A DNA stretch of 64,000 nucleotides from a virus: positions 310,001-374,000 of IMG/VR virus record IMGVR_UViG_3300037297_000066. One strand, 5' to 3'. Each line of letters begins with the position of its first letter. Position 1 is the first letter of the stretch. Positions 52,668-61,371 of the stretch are shown here, piece after piece. A program made the translations under genes and the position numbers. The notes under the pieces were generated by a model that saw only the letters and a list, made by a program, of their open reading frames with translations, ran no database searches and was not told where the DNA came from.

Positions 52668-52697
52668 AAGGCCGGGGAACAACCTCGGCCTTTCTTA
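52668..52697 (+). terminator. Rho-independent terminator
   Basis: AAGGCCGGGG (52668-52677) pairs with CCTCGGCCTT (52683-52692), one G-U, around loop AACAA. A TTTCTT tail follows directly. It lies 28 nt after the fibre-like gene. Confidence 0.85.
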
Positions 52698-52719
52698 CGA
52701 AAACCAGATGAGATGAAAA

Positions 52720-53445
52720 ATGAGCATTGAAAAGTCAGTGATCAAGATCGGAACCATTCAGGAACTTGGCAACCAGTTCGACGACTTCAAAGAGGAGGCT
52801 TTAGCTGAGCAACATCGGAATGAGGGGGCTCGATCGGCTCTCAAGCAGGCGATGAAGCTATTTCAGCCAATCTTCGATAAGGTAGAGGCGGAAGCCAAGG
52901 AGGGAGCGTTTGACGAGGTTGAGGGGGCTATAGCAATCTGTGAGGTGGTCAAGCGATCCCTTAAGCGAGTCTTGGGCGCCCTGGATGGGCTGGCCACACA
53001 AGCCAACGTCAACCGTTTGGTGCAAGAGGGTAAGGTCGCTGGCTACGAGAGGGTCATCAAGGTATCCAAAAAGGCTTTGGATACCGAGATCGCCAAGAAG
53101 ACGGCTCAGGAGAACGGTGAGAATGAGTCAAATCTGACCCCTCTTGGGGAAGAGCCGACGGATCCCAGGATCAAAGGTAGAGCCGGGGGTCAGACAGTTA
53201 GTGAACGTTCTGCTGGAATTCGTCCTGGCCTTTCTATAGCTGCTCAAAGGAAGTCTGAGGATGTTACTGAAACTACTGAGGAAAACACTTCAGTAACCCC
53301 TGATCAAGAAGCTCAGTTGCCCCAGGAGAAGGCTTCTGATATCCCCCCTCCGGTTTCAGCTTCCATTGGTAACGGAAGATCTAGTAAGAAGACATCTTCC
53401 AAGCCCGGCGCAAAGCGCAGAGGAAGACCTAGAAAGGTCACCTAA
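52720..53445 (+). CDS. Helical protein with C-terminal AT-hook
   Basis: A 241-residue protein. Residues 1-~130 are helical and charged (QFDDFKEEALAEQHRNEGAR, GAIAICEVVKRSLKRVLGAL). The rest is a disordered Ser/Thr/Glu/Pro linker. The end is basic with an AT-hook core (AKRRGRPRKVT). AT-hooks bind the minor groove of A/T-rich DNA; here the motif might contact packaged DNA. No family is recognised. The first gene after the terminator, it starts at ATG 52720 and overlaps the next gene (TAATG). Confidence 0.6.
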   Translation: MSIEKSVIKIGTIQELGNQFDDFKEEALAEQHRNEGARSALKQAMKLFQPIFDKVEAEAKEGAFDEVEGAIAICEVVKRSLKRVLGALDGLATQANVNRLVQEGKVAGYERVIKVSKKALDTEIAKKTAQENGENESNLTPLGEEPTDPRIKGRAGGQTVSERSAGIRPGLSIAAQRKSEDVTETTEENTSVTPDQEAQLPQEKASDIPPPVSASIGNGRSSKKTSSKPGAKRRGRPRKVT

Positions 53446-53750
53446 TGCCACAGACACCAGACAGGTTTCCTGGAGAACGATACGAGGAAGGTATCATTCT
53501 ACAGGACAATACTGCTGGTGATCCGACCGAGAACGGAGGCGTCCGCTACACGAGCGGAGACTTCCGGATGAAGGACTCGGTAGGTGTCTTCAATCCTCGG
53601 GAGGGGGGTCTCCCGGCGGCTAGTCAGGTGGGGGACATGTTGCTTTCTACGGATGGGTCTGAATTCACTGTCCAGCACCCCATCGTGAGTTGTGACGGTT
53701 GGTTAGCCAATTGGCATGGGGAGTTGTTGATCGAGGGGCTTGAACCATGA
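53445..53750 (+). CDS. Hypothetical small virion protein
   Basis: A 101-residue beta-rich protein (EGIILQDNTAGDPTENGGVR, VGDMLLSTDGSEFTVQ). Phrases like RYTSGDFRMKDSVGVFNPR resemble short connector segments in tail-fibre clusters, where a fibre-attachment protein precedes the fibre. No family is recognised. It is overlapped at both ends by neighbours, indicating coupled translation. Confidence 0.6.
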   Translation: MPQTPDRFPGERYEEGIILQDNTAGDPTENGGVRYTSGDFRMKDSVGVFNPREGGLPAASQVGDMLLSTDGSEFTVQHPIVSCDGWLANWHGELLIEGLEP

Positions 53751-54352
53751 CGTTAGCGGGCCACGCAAGACAGACTCTGACCAAAGGTATTCACACCCCG
53801 ATTACCTGGACTTTCACCAACTCCACGAATCGGACCAACTTCGTCCCAGCCAGCGGGATTCCCGACGGGTCAGTCTTTGCTCTGACGGCCGATGACGTTT
53901 ACAAGTTGGGCCTTCAGACTGACGACAGTAGTGTCTGGATTCTGACCAACCATAGTCCTGTTACATGGGAACAGTTTGGAGGGACGCCTTCCCCTGCTGC
54001 TGACTCTAGGTATGTTTGTGTGAGTGCCAACCGAGGAGCTTACTTTGTCACTGATACCTACCTTCGGTGGAACCAAAACGTTCCGATGAACTTGGCGGGT
54101 TTCGTGCTACCTTTTGACACGAACTTGTTTGCGATGTCTGCTGTCTGTGAAACGAGCTCTAGCTGGACAGCTGAGGTCCACAAGAACGGGGGAGGTCTGG
54201 TTTCGAGCGCTACTTTGTCGGTGAGCACGGCAAGGACAGCGTATCGAACGGACCTGGACATTGATTTCAGCGCTGGAGATGAGGTTCAGCTCTACTTGAA
54301 CGGAACCAACATCTTCAATCCAGGGATAAAGGCGTTTTTCAGGCGTAGGTAG
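53747..54352 (+). CDS. Hypothetical tail-fibre-region protein
   Basis: A 201-residue, beta-rich, low-charge protein. The N-terminal half (FTNSTNRTNFVPASGIPDGS, VYKLGLQTDDSSVWIL) and the C-terminal half (WNQNVPMNLAGFVLP, SWTAEVHKNGGGLVSSATLS, LYLNGTNI) look like two small sandwiches; the second resembles the head domain of some fibres. Overlaps the previous stop (ATGA) and sits 2 nt before the beta-helix gene. Probably a fibre component. Confidence 0.6.
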   Translation: MTLAGHARQTLTKGIHTPITWTFTNSTNRTNFVPASGIPDGSVFALTADDVYKLGLQTDDSSVWILTNHSPVTWEQFGGTPSPAADSRYVCVSANRGAYFVTDTYLRWNQNVPMNLAGFVLPFDTNLFAMSAVCETSSSWTAEVHKNGGGLVSSATLSVSTARTAYRTDLDIDFSAGDEVQLYLNGTNIFNPGIKAFFRRR

Positions 54353-54354
54353 AC

Positions 54355-56697
54355 ATGGCCCGACAATTTCTAGTCACCACTACTGGAACCCAGAATCCTG
54401 TTGTCATTGCTGACTTGGGCTCACGGTCTATCTCGCACCCTACGACGGATCTGGATCTGGCTCTGGAGTACAGTGCCGAGGAGATCGTAGCTTCGGCAGA
54501 CCTTCAGTCAGCCATCACTTCTGGCTACATTACGGCCGAAGACGAAAACTCCAACAGCATTACCAACATCGCCACCCAGGCTGGAGGCGTCACTAGCTTC
54601 AACTCTCGGGCGGGAGCGGTTGAGCCCACCTCAGGAGACTATGCCGTTTCGGATCTGGGATCGGGCACGTTGAGTCAGCTCAACTCGGTTATCAGTGATG
54701 CCACCCTAGATGATTCCAGCGATCCTCGGGACCCTACCAGCCATGCTTTGGGTGGAGCAGCTCACAGCACTTCTACGCTGTCCCAACTGAACGCCAAAAT
54801 CTCGGACGCTACTCTAGATGATTCTAGTGCTGCTAGGACTCCCACAGCTCACGCTTCCTCTCATTCTGATGGGGGTTCGGATGAAATCTCGGTAGAGGAT
54901 CTTGCAACGACTGCTTCTGACACTAGTCAAGTTCTTCGTCCTGATGGTGCAGGGGGCTTGGCTTTCGGAGCGGATGCTGGGGGACAAGAAATCTACGACG
55001 CTATTGTGGCTGCAAGTGGAGGGGATTACACGTCAGTAGCCGCAGCGTTCGCAGCTGGTAAGAAGTCGGTTTACGTACGCAAAGGGACCTACGTAGAAAC
55101 AGCTGACGTGGTTCTGACGGATGGTTGCAGACTCCATGGTGAAGTGGGGGCGATCATCTATCTAAACGGCAGCTATTCTGTCAAAGTGGACGGGTCTGGG
55201 GGAACCCAGGAAACTACTGGGACCATTGCGGTCACAAACGGCAGCACACAGGTCACAGGTACCAGCACTACCTTTACCAACTTGTCGGCGGGAGACTACA
55301 TCCTCATCGACACCACCTTCTACGAGATCGACTCAATCACCAGTGACACGGTGTTGGATCTGACGCTCATGTGGGAAGGGGCTACAGAGTCGGGTCTGAG
55401 CTACATCGCTCAGACGATGGTCAATGTTGCTGCCTTTCAGAGCATCATCATCACTGGCTCATCTTCTGTGGGACTCTACATTCGAGGGGGCTTGGCTGTC
55501 TCTCTCAACAACGTAGTGATCACGGGTTGTGCCAACAACGTACAGATCATCGATTCTGGATCCATCAGCATGTTGACTGTTCTGTCGAGAGACAGTGCAG
55601 GAGTGGGTCTCTCTTTTGATGGGGTTTATGGCAGCGGAATGGTCAACGTTGCTTCCTACAACAACAACGGGGCTGGTTTCTACTTCACAGGCTGTAGCGG
55701 CTTCTTTGTGGCTAGCTGCAACGCTTCTGGGAATGATGGGAATGGGTTCGATGTAACGGGTTCTTCAACCAAGGTTACTCTGACCACTTGTGGCTCTTCT
55801 CAGAACAATGGGAAAGGCTTCAACGTAGACTCAGGGGTAGAGCTCTGCACTATCAACGCTTGTCTGTGTCGGGGAAACGGCTCTGAAGGTATCGACATTG
55901 ACGGCTCTGAAAATGTGGTGGTCAACTGTGCCATTCGGGACAACGGGGCAAATGGCATTCAGTGTGGGATCAGTGGCCTGATTGCTAGCAACCAGATCTC
56001 GAATAACACCAGCAATGGGATCATGATCGGCTATGATGCCGATGTACTTGTAGACGGGAACATTATCTACGACAACGGGAACTACGGCATTAACACTGAG
56101 GGTACAGGTAACACCAACTGTATCGTTTCGAACAACCGAATCTATGACAACACCGGCAACATCGGGATTCGGATAGCCTCTGGGAGCACTGGCTGGGTGT
56201 TGAGCGGGAACCTGGTCACCGGACACACCACGAACATCTCGAATCTGGAGAGCACTACCAAGATCTCTGTGGATGCTACTGGGACTCCGGCGGCAGGTAA
56301 CTTGGTCAGGCACAACGGGACCAACCCTGCTTGGACTAGTGCACTAACGGGGCTGACTACAGCCTCCTTCACGGAATACCAGATCAATGGGGGCACGGCC
56401 GTTACGGGGAACTTTGCTCCGAACTTCACCACCAATGGGCAGAAGCAAATGGTGGTCCTGGGGGCATCCGTAAGTATCACGTCCCTGACTTTCCCAGGGG
56501 CAGGAAACTACATTCTTAGAATCGTTCAAGACGGGACTGGGAGTAGGGTATTGACCTGGCCGGCAGCGGTACAAGCACCAGGGGGAAAGACTTCAGGATT
56601 GGTGCTGAGTACGGGGGCTGGGGCAGTAGATGTTGCTGCGATCTATTACGACGGATCGACAGCACGGGTAGTTCTGTCAAAGAACTTCGCTACATGA
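54355..56697 (+). CDS. Beta-helix tail fibre/spike, possible depolymerase
   Basis: A 780-residue protein. N-terminal residues contain GVTSFNSRAGAVEPTSGDY, a common fibre attachment motif, then two ISDATLDDSS repeats and TAHASSHSDGGSDEI, seen in many tail fibres. A pectate-lyase-type start (GGDYTSVAAAFAAGKKSVYV) leads to parallel beta-helix coils (NGIQCGISGLIASNQISNNT, NGIMIGYDADVLVDGNIIYD). The C-terminus (GNYILRIVQDGTGSRVLTWP) is a trimer tip domain. Such spikes often cut host glycans, but no catalytic residues can be assigned here. Confidence 0.8.
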   Translation: MARQFLVTTTGTQNPVVIADLGSRSISHPTTDLDLALEYSAEEIVASADLQSAITSGYITAEDENSNSITNIATQAGGVTSFNSRAGAVEPTSGDYAVSDLGSGTLSQLNSVISDATLDDSSDPRDPTSHALGGAAHSTSTLSQLNAKISDATLDDSSAARTPTAHASSHSDGGSDEISVEDLATTASDTSQVLRPDGAGGLAFGADAGGQEIYDAIVAASGGDYTSVAAAFAAGKKSVYVRKGTYVETADVVLTDGCRLHGEVGAIIYLNGSYSVKVDGSGGTQETTGTIAVTNGSTQVTGTSTTFTNLSAGDYILIDTTFYEIDSITSDTVLDLTLMWEGATESGLSYIAQTMVNVAAFQSIIITGSSSVGLYIRGGLAVSLNNVVITGCANNVQIIDSGSISMLTVLSRDSAGVGLSFDGVYGSGMVNVASYNNNGAGFYFTGCSGFFVASCNASGNDGNGFDVTGSSTKVTLTTCGSSQNNGKGFNVDSGVELCTINACLCRGNGSEGIDIDGSENVVVNCAIRDNGANGIQCGISGLIASNQISNNTSNGIMIGYDADVLVDGNIIYDNGNYGINTEGTGNTNCIVSNNRIYDNTGNIGIRIASGSTGWVLSGNLVTGHTTNISNLESTTKISVDATGTPAAGNLVRHNGTNPAWTSALTGLTTASFTEYQINGGTAVTGNFAPNFTTNGQKQMVVLGASVSITSLTFPGAGNYILRIVQDGTGSRVLTWPAAVQAPGGKTSGLVLSTGAGAVDVAAIYYDGSTARVVLSKNFAT

Positions 56698-56710
56698 AAG
56701 GTACCAGTAA

Positions 56711-57310
56711 ATGGGAACAACTACATCCACACAAACCTACCTGTTGAGTGAATTCCCCAACACCAAGTGCAACGTCCAGATCTTGGAAGCCGAGATCGTG
56801 GCGGCCAGCTTGACCGTGAATCTGGTCAGTACTCCTCAACTGACAGGTTCTTCGGTAGTCTGCACTTTCGAAGACCTTTTGACTTCGGGAGATGTCACCT
56901 CTCTTGATGCCGTTGTGGCGGCTCACCAGGGGGACGACTTCGGTTCGACCCTTATCAAAGCCAACTCAACCGGTCAAAGTGAAAACAGCACTACCGATTG
57001 GGTAAGCAAACTGTCGTTGACGGCGGATCCTTTGCCCTCGGGGGTCTATTTGGTTTCGTGGGCGATCGAACATGAGATGGCAGCCATCGTTTCTGGAACA
57101 GGTTCTCAGGTTCGATTGACCTGGAATGGATCCTCTGTCTATGTGGACACTTGGGATCTGAACCAGCCTCACAACTTCGGTGGTGCTATCCCGATGGATC
57201 TCGACGCAGGAGCGGAGCCCGTGGTGGCTTTGGAGTTCAAGAAGATCGGAGCTTCGGCTGCGACGGCGTACTGTCGTCAAGCCCGTCTCTCCATTGCCAA
57301 GATCGGCTAG
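56711..57310 (+). CDS. Hypothetical virion protein
   Basis: A 199-residue, beta-rich protein (CNVQILEAEIVAASLTVNLV, GVYLVSWAIEHEMAAIVSGT, SQVRLTWNGSSVYVDTWDLN) with a C-terminal AYCRQARLSIAKIG strand, like small head or fibre domains of phage adhesins. No family is recognised. ATG 56711 follows AAAGGTACC. Confidence 0.6.
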   Translation: MGTTTSTQTYLLSEFPNTKCNVQILEAEIVAASLTVNLVSTPQLTGSSVVCTFEDLLTSGDVTSLDAVVAAHQGDDFGSTLIKANSTGQSENSTTDWVSKLSLTADPLPSGVYLVSWAIEHEMAAIVSGTGSQVRLTWNGSSVYVDTWDLNQPHNFGGAIPMDLDAGAEPVVALEFKKIGASAATAYCRQARLSIAKIG

Positions 57311-57322
57311 TCATAGCCTTCG

Positions 57323-58663
57323 ATGTCCATCATCTTTGATAACGCAACCTCAGCAGACAACGGCAGTGGTTCGTACACCTATACCCATACTCTGGGGATG
57401 GGTTCGGGATCCAACCGTCTGCTGGTGGTGGTGATCTGTCCGAGAGGGCCATCGAACACGGTTACCGGAGCAACCTACAACGGGGCCTCGATGACTCGGG
57501 GCCCCGAAACTTACGTGGACCAGTACGGTTATCGTCTTCGAGCTACGATGTTCTACATGCTGGACGCTCAACTACCGTCCAGTGCGGGATCGTACAGCAT
57601 AGCTTTCACAGTTGGGGGAACTGTCTGGGAATGGATCTCTGGGGCGGTGAGCATTTCGGGTGCTTACCAAGGGGCGCCTGAGTCTACGGTTTACGGGACT
57701 CAGCTGAGTGGTTCCACGATGTCTGTATCCCTGCCGTCTGTTAGCGATCAGTCGTGGTGTTTCGACGGGCTCCTAGAAGACCTGGCCTATGGCAGCGGAA
57801 CTCCTGATTCAGGGCAGATCGAGCGTTGGGATCGTAATCGAGCTAGTTGTTGTGGTATGGGATCCACCCATGGGAAGAGTGGGTCTGGTTCTCGGACTAT
57901 GGGGTGGACCTTTAGTGGGTCAGGAAACAGTTGTGCTCAGGTAGCGGCGGCTTGGGCTAAAGCCGGATCTGGTAGCCCGGCCGTGGTGGATTCCTCGCAA
58001 GGCAACCAGTCTGGGACCACTTGTACGGTCAGCCATACCTGTTCTGCAGGGTCGAATCGAAAGCTGATTGTCTTTGCTAGCGGGGAAAGAGCGGGGGCTA
58101 CGGACATAACTGGGGTTACCTACAACGGGCAGGCTTTGACCAAGGTCACAGAAATAGATCTTGGAACTACTTACCAGAACTGCCATTCGGCTTGGTACTT
58201 GGATGACACAGACTTTCCAGGGACTCCGGGTGCCTACAACGTGGTGGCTTCTTACAGTGCCAGTGTGTCTAACGGGATTGTCCACATTGTCGAGCTCAAC
58301 AATGCTGCTCAAGGGGATCCTGAGGCTTACAACACCAGTACGGCCTCAAGTACGACTACAATTTCTACCAGTGTTACCACTCAACATGACAACTCTTTGA
58401 TCGTGGGGGGAGTGTCGAGTGGGGACGGTGGAAGGACTTTTTCTCCAACTACAGGACAGACCGAGCTGGAGGAAACGGATGTCGGGGGTGCCTTTAATGC
58501 CGCTGTAACAGGGGCCGAGGCCATAGCTACGGCTGGATCTGAGTCTATGGCATGGTTGGCGTCTGCCAGCTGCAACCGGTTATTGCAAATTCTTCTTTCT
58601 ATTGGAGATGCCGGGACCGAGACAGGGGTGGAGAACTCTCCCTACTACGGGGCCAACTTTTAG
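57323..58663 (+). CDS. Duplicated beta-sandwich virion protein
   Basis: A 446-residue protein made of two related halves (about 1-225 and 235-446). Both carry NRLLVV/NRKLIVF, then TGATYNGASMT or TGVTYNGQALT, a Y/W-x-L segment before PGSAGSYSI or PGAYNVV, and an A/G-rich end with SVSLPSV or SVTTQHDNSLIV. This is the layout of lectin-like or concanavalin-type phage proteins; carbohydrate binding is plausible but not shown. Located in the fibre cluster. Confidence 0.65.
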   Translation: MSIIFDNATSADNGSGSYTYTHTLGMGSGSNRLLVVVICPRGPSNTVTGATYNGASMTRGPETYVDQYGYRLRATMFYMLDAQLPSSAGSYSIAFTVGGTVWEWISGAVSISGAYQGAPESTVYGTQLSGSTMSVSLPSVSDQSWCFDGLLEDLAYGSGTPDSGQIERWDRNRASCCGMGSTHGKSGSGSRTMGWTFSGSGNSCAQVAAAWAKAGSGSPAVVDSSQGNQSGTTCTVSHTCSAGSNRKLIVFASGERAGATDITGVTYNGQALTKVTEIDLGTTYQNCHSAWYLDDTDFPGTPGAYNVVASYSASVSNGIVHIVELNNAAQGDPEAYNTSTASSTTTISTSVTTQHDNSLIVGGVSSGDGGRTFSPTTGQTELEETDVGGAFNAAVTGAEAIATAGSESMAWLASASCNRLLQILLSIGDAGTETGVENSPYYGANF

Positions 58664-58685
58664 GATTTCCTAGGTTGTTTTTGGG

Positions 58686-58710
58686 AAAGCCTCTCTCAGA
58701 AGGGCTTTTT
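58686..58710 (+). terminator. Rho-independent terminator candidate
   Basis: AAAGCC (58686-58691) pairs with GGCTTT (58703-58708), extended by TCT/AGA, followed by TTTTT through 58710. It lies 22 nt after the duplicated-sandwich gene. Downstream to 58820 a second hairpin, TTCCGC/GCGGAA (58773-58778 and 58789-58794), precedes the next gene. Confidence 0.6.
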
Positions 58711-58820
58711 GGGTTCGAGTGGAGGGGGCGCTGAGGTTTCTTTTATGGCCTGTCAGGGTCGTATAGGTAGTTTTCCGCCAGCCAGACAGCGGAAGTCCCC
58801 AGAATCAGGAGTTCAGGCTG

Positions 58821-59426
58821 ATGCTCAGGCTTATCCACAGTCAGACCGTTCAAGGCGCCCTTCTCGTTGACGATATCGATGACGGGCTTCCCAACAAGCA
58901 AGTTCACCGGCTTGGCACTTCGGCGGACCCTAACGCCTACCCTCGGGATGGCTACGCTAACGCTCCCAAGCAGTCTTGCTACATCCCTCGGGTCAAGCCA
59001 ACGGATGCCACTTTGCCCGGCTACATCGACCTCGACCAGACCCCTCGGGTGGTTTTGTCGGCGGACCGAGGCAAGATCTACGGCCTCCAGCAGGCAGGTC
59101 TCATTACGGTGGTTTCTTTCGTGGCCAGTGACTTAACGGCTCCGGCCGTGACAGGGGCTACCATTGGAGCTCCGGCGGCAGGAGACGTGACCATCGCTGG
59201 GACCAACTTCCTGAGTGTGACTCCGAACATCAGTACGGTTCACCTTTCGGGAGCTGGGGTGGGCGATGTCACTTTGACCCAGGCCCAGATCGTGGCGGTT
59301 TCTCCTGGTGCCATCACCGATACCCAGATCATCATCGATTCAACCCTCATTGCAAGCTTGGCACTCGGAGATGTCATCGTGGTGCACTCCGACGACCAGG
59401 ACAGCAACAGCTACACCATCGTCTAA
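58821..59426 (+). CDS. Virion protein with IPT/TIG-like domain
   Basis: A 201-residue protein. The N-terminal ~105 residues include DDGLPNKQVHRLGTSADPNA and a PRVVLSADRGKIYGLQQAG strand set. The C-terminal domain (PAAGDVTIAGTNFLSVTPNI, then strands) resembles an IPT/TIG immunoglobulin fold and is shared with the gene at 59819. Codon bias is towards C-ending codons. AGGAG (58808-58812) is the ribosome site for ATG 58821. Probably an abundant tail or collar component. Confidence 0.65.
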   Translation: MLRLIHSQTVQGALLVDDIDDGLPNKQVHRLGTSADPNAYPRDGYANAPKQSCYIPRVKPTDATLPGYIDLDQTPRVVLSADRGKIYGLQQAGLITVVSFVASDLTAPAVTGATIGAPAAGDVTIAGTNFLSVTPNISTVHLSGAGVGDVTLTQAQIVAVSPGAITDTQIIIDSTLIASLALGDVIVVHSDDQDSNSYTIV

Positions 59427-59434
59427 TCCGTGAC

Positions 59435-59809
59435 GTGCCTCAACTCCTCCGCAAAATCCTTGAGCAAGAAGGACGAGACTTCTACCGGATTGATCACCGG
59501 TGGCAGCCTCGGAGTCTTCTGCCCGAGCCTTATACTCGGAACATGCTCAAGGAAGCCCAAGAGAGATACGACCGTCTCTCCAAGGCTGAGGCAGAGTTTA
59601 AGGGGCTGTTGCGAGCAGACCGTTACATCAAGATTCTTCGGCGAATGCAGATCACCCTTCGGAAAGCTGCCTTCGCTTGGAGAGCTGACGACCTCAAATT
59701 TATCGCAGCCGTTTCGGAGTTCTTCATGGACTACGGGACCGTTCTCCAGATGCTCAAGATTGACGAAGCTCGGGGACGGTTGGACGAGCCAGAACCAGAG
59801 CAAGAGTAG
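59435..59809 (+). CDS. Helical protein between virion genes
   Basis: A 124-residue, charged, helical protein (EPYTRNMLKEAQERYDRLSK, RYIKILRRMQITLRKAAFAW) with an acidic Pro/Glu end. Its frame is favoured over two other open frames in this stretch, because its composition gives regular amphipathic helices. The start is GTG 59435, with no strong ribosome site. It may be an assembly factor; no family is recognised. Confidence 0.6.
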   Translation: MPQLLRKILEQEGRDFYRIDHRWQPRSLLPEPYTRNMLKEAQERYDRLSKAEAEFKGLLRADRYIKILRRMQITLRKAAFAWRADDLKFIAAVSEFFMDYGTVLQMLKIDEARGRLDEPEPEQE

Positions 59810-59818
59810 GAGCTGATC

Positions 59819-60940
59819 ATGCGTGTTGGAGTCATTCGTGGCGACCTAGGTGGACCCATCTTCTTGGCAGACGTGGAGCCGGTTTCTCGTAGGAACGTTC
59901 CCGTCGATCCTCCTGGTCAGGAGCGCTACATCGGGCGACCTACGGTAGCCGAGGTGGAAGCTGTCCTGGCCGACTCGACAGTCGGGGCTGGTGCTGTTCT
60001 GGAGGGAAGCGACATCGCAGGATCTTTCCCCCTGACCATCACTTTGGGTGTCGATGATGACCTCATGTTGAAGACCTCTTCTTCAGCATCTTTCTCTACC
60101 TACACGATTGCGGCTGGTGCCTACACCACTCTGCCGCTCTTGCTGGCGGCCATCAACACGGCCCTTGCCGGTTCGGGTATCACAGCCAGGGCTGGCACCG
60201 GGTCCGGATCGAGAGTGGCTCTGGAGTCGGACACGAAGGGTGTGGACAGCTACATCGAGAACGACACAGTGGCCCATGGCTCGACGGCCAACACTGGGTT
60301 GGGGTTGGCTGATGGAGCGGTTCGGGACATGCCCACGGCTGCTACCTTCATCACCGATTGCTTGCCCGTAGGCGGCCCTCTGGACGTCTCTTCGACCACG
60401 GTCAATGCCGTGGGGGCTACGACCAATGCCAATGCCCTGGGCCTGATTCCGTCGGCTAGGGGCACGGTCACGGCTCTGGCAGATGCCCTGGCTCCTCGGT
60501 TGGCTGACACAGCAGCTGCCATCGACAGCTTCCTGGTGGGCTATCTGAGTGAGTACCGGAATGCCAGTTTCAATCCTGATCCTCGTCGAGTCCCGGCCCT
60601 TTCCAGTGGGGCGGCTGTGGAGGTAGTGGCTGATGACGGTTCGACTCCGTACGCAGGCACTCTCCCGACCATCACCACTTCTACTCTGGGCAGTCCCACA
60701 GCGGGAGACGTGACGATCGCTGGAACAGGTCTGGGAGGAGAGGCCCCCGAGACCAAGGTGAAGTTCACTGGGGATGTCGTGAAGCTACTGGACCAACGGC
60801 TCATCGAGGCCAATGGTGGCTCAGTTTCGAGCACGGCCATCGTCATTCCGGCGGCCCTCATTCCAGGTGCGGCGACCACGACGACTTCGGTGCAAGTCCA
60901 GGTTCGTCAGCGTCTCTCAGCTGTTGATGCACTCGTCTAG
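59819..60940 (+). CDS. Virion protein with shared IPT/TIG-like domain
   Basis: A 373-residue, Ala/Thr/Gly-rich beta protein with biased codons. A conserved N-terminal piece (DVEPVSRRNVPVDPPGQERY) is followed by a domain with YTIAAGAYTTLPLLLAAINT (the pattern of adhesin-type 'ytLa.gty....La..in'). The C-terminal domain (SPTAGDVTIAGTGLGGEAPE) matches that of the 58821 protein. Likely abundant in the tail. A GC hairpin follows the stop. Confidence 0.65.
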   Translation: MRVGVIRGDLGGPIFLADVEPVSRRNVPVDPPGQERYIGRPTVAEVEAVLADSTVGAGAVLEGSDIAGSFPLTITLGVDDDLMLKTSSSASFSTYTIAAGAYTTLPLLLAAINTALAGSGITARAGTGSGSRVALESDTKGVDSYIENDTVAHGSTANTGLGLADGAVRDMPTAATFITDCLPVGGPLDVSSTTVNAVGATTNANALGLIPSARGTVTALADALAPRLADTAAAIDSFLVGYLSEYRNASFNPDPRRVPALSSGAAVEVVADDGSTPYAGTLPTITTSTLGSPTAGDVTIAGTGLGGEAPETKVKFTGDVVKLLDQRLIEANGGSVSSTAIVIPAALIPGAATTTTSVQVQVRQRLSAVDALV

Positions 60941-60945
60941 ATGAT

Positions 60946-60961
60946 GGGGGCTTTGGCCCCC
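60946..60961 (+). terminator. GC hairpin after abundant virion gene
   Basis: GGGGGC (60946-60951) and GCCCCC (60956-60961) enclose a TTTG loop, starting 5 nt after the stop. There is no downstream T-run. Confidence 0.4.
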
Positions 60962-61004
60962 TGTCCTGACCCAAATCCAAATCCAGATCAAATCAAGCGT
61001 AGTA

Positions 61005-61025
61005 CGACCCTATTTTTTAGGGTCG
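61005..61025 (+). promoter_or_regulatory. 8-bp hairpin with T5 loop before the DUF5659-like gene
   Basis: CGACCCTA (61005-61012) and TAGGGTCG (61018-61025) are a perfect inverted repeat around TTTTT. The T-run is in the loop, so it is not a standard terminator. It may regulate or stabilise the following transcript. Confidence 0.4.
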
Positions 61026-61039
61026 AGATGGGATGCCAA

Positions 61040-61291
61040 ATGAGCAAGCAAGCTTCTGGCGGGGAGTTCCGTACCCACGATCTGTACTTTGCAGCCTATC
61101 TCCAGGTGGCTGGTGTGCAGATGCTTCGGGCAGACCGTAATGGATCAGGAAAGGTTGCCTTCGTATTCGATACGAGCATTTGCAACCTAGAGGAGCTCCA
61201 GACGGCCTGGTTCAACCAGACCGGCAAGGTGGCGGCTCTTCCGTACTCACACGCCGTCAAGTCTCTGAAATCGATTTGCCACATGACCTGA
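61040..61291 (+). CDS. DUF5659-like small protein
   Basis: An 83-residue protein. EFRTHDLYFAAYLQVAGVQM, then KVAFVFDTS and LPYSHAVKSLKSICHM, follows the DUF5659 family found in phages and plasmids ('yyT.Dl.laAyL...G..l', an 'F.F' strand, a helix and a final '..y....r.LK..i'). The function is unknown. Starts at ATG 61028 or 61040 are possible; the frame is open further upstream but crosses the hairpin at 61005. Confidence 0.65.
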   Translation: MSKQASGGEFRTHDLYFAAYLQVAGVQMLRADRNGSGKVAFVFDTSICNLEELQTAWFNQTGKVAALPYSHAVKSLKSICHMT

Positions 61292-61320
61292 GGAGGTCCG
61301 GCAAGGTTTCGGAGGGAGCA

Positions 61321-61335
61321 AGCCCAGAACGGGCT
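61321..61335 (+). terminator. Weak hairpin with T-rich downstream
   Basis: AGCCC (61321-61325) and GGGCT (61331-61335) with loop AGAAC, followed by an interrupted T-rich stretch to 61361. It lies between the DUF5659-like gene and ATG 61372. Confidence 0.3.
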
Positions 61336-61371
61336 AACTTTGCTCTTGTTGCCTCTTCTTAGTGAGGAAGC

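Noticed and set aside
59430-59816. Alternative frame overlapping the 59435 gene
   Set aside because: Ser/Thr/Arg-rich with no regular secondary structure; the 59435 frame gives amphipathic helices and fits spacing to both neighbours.
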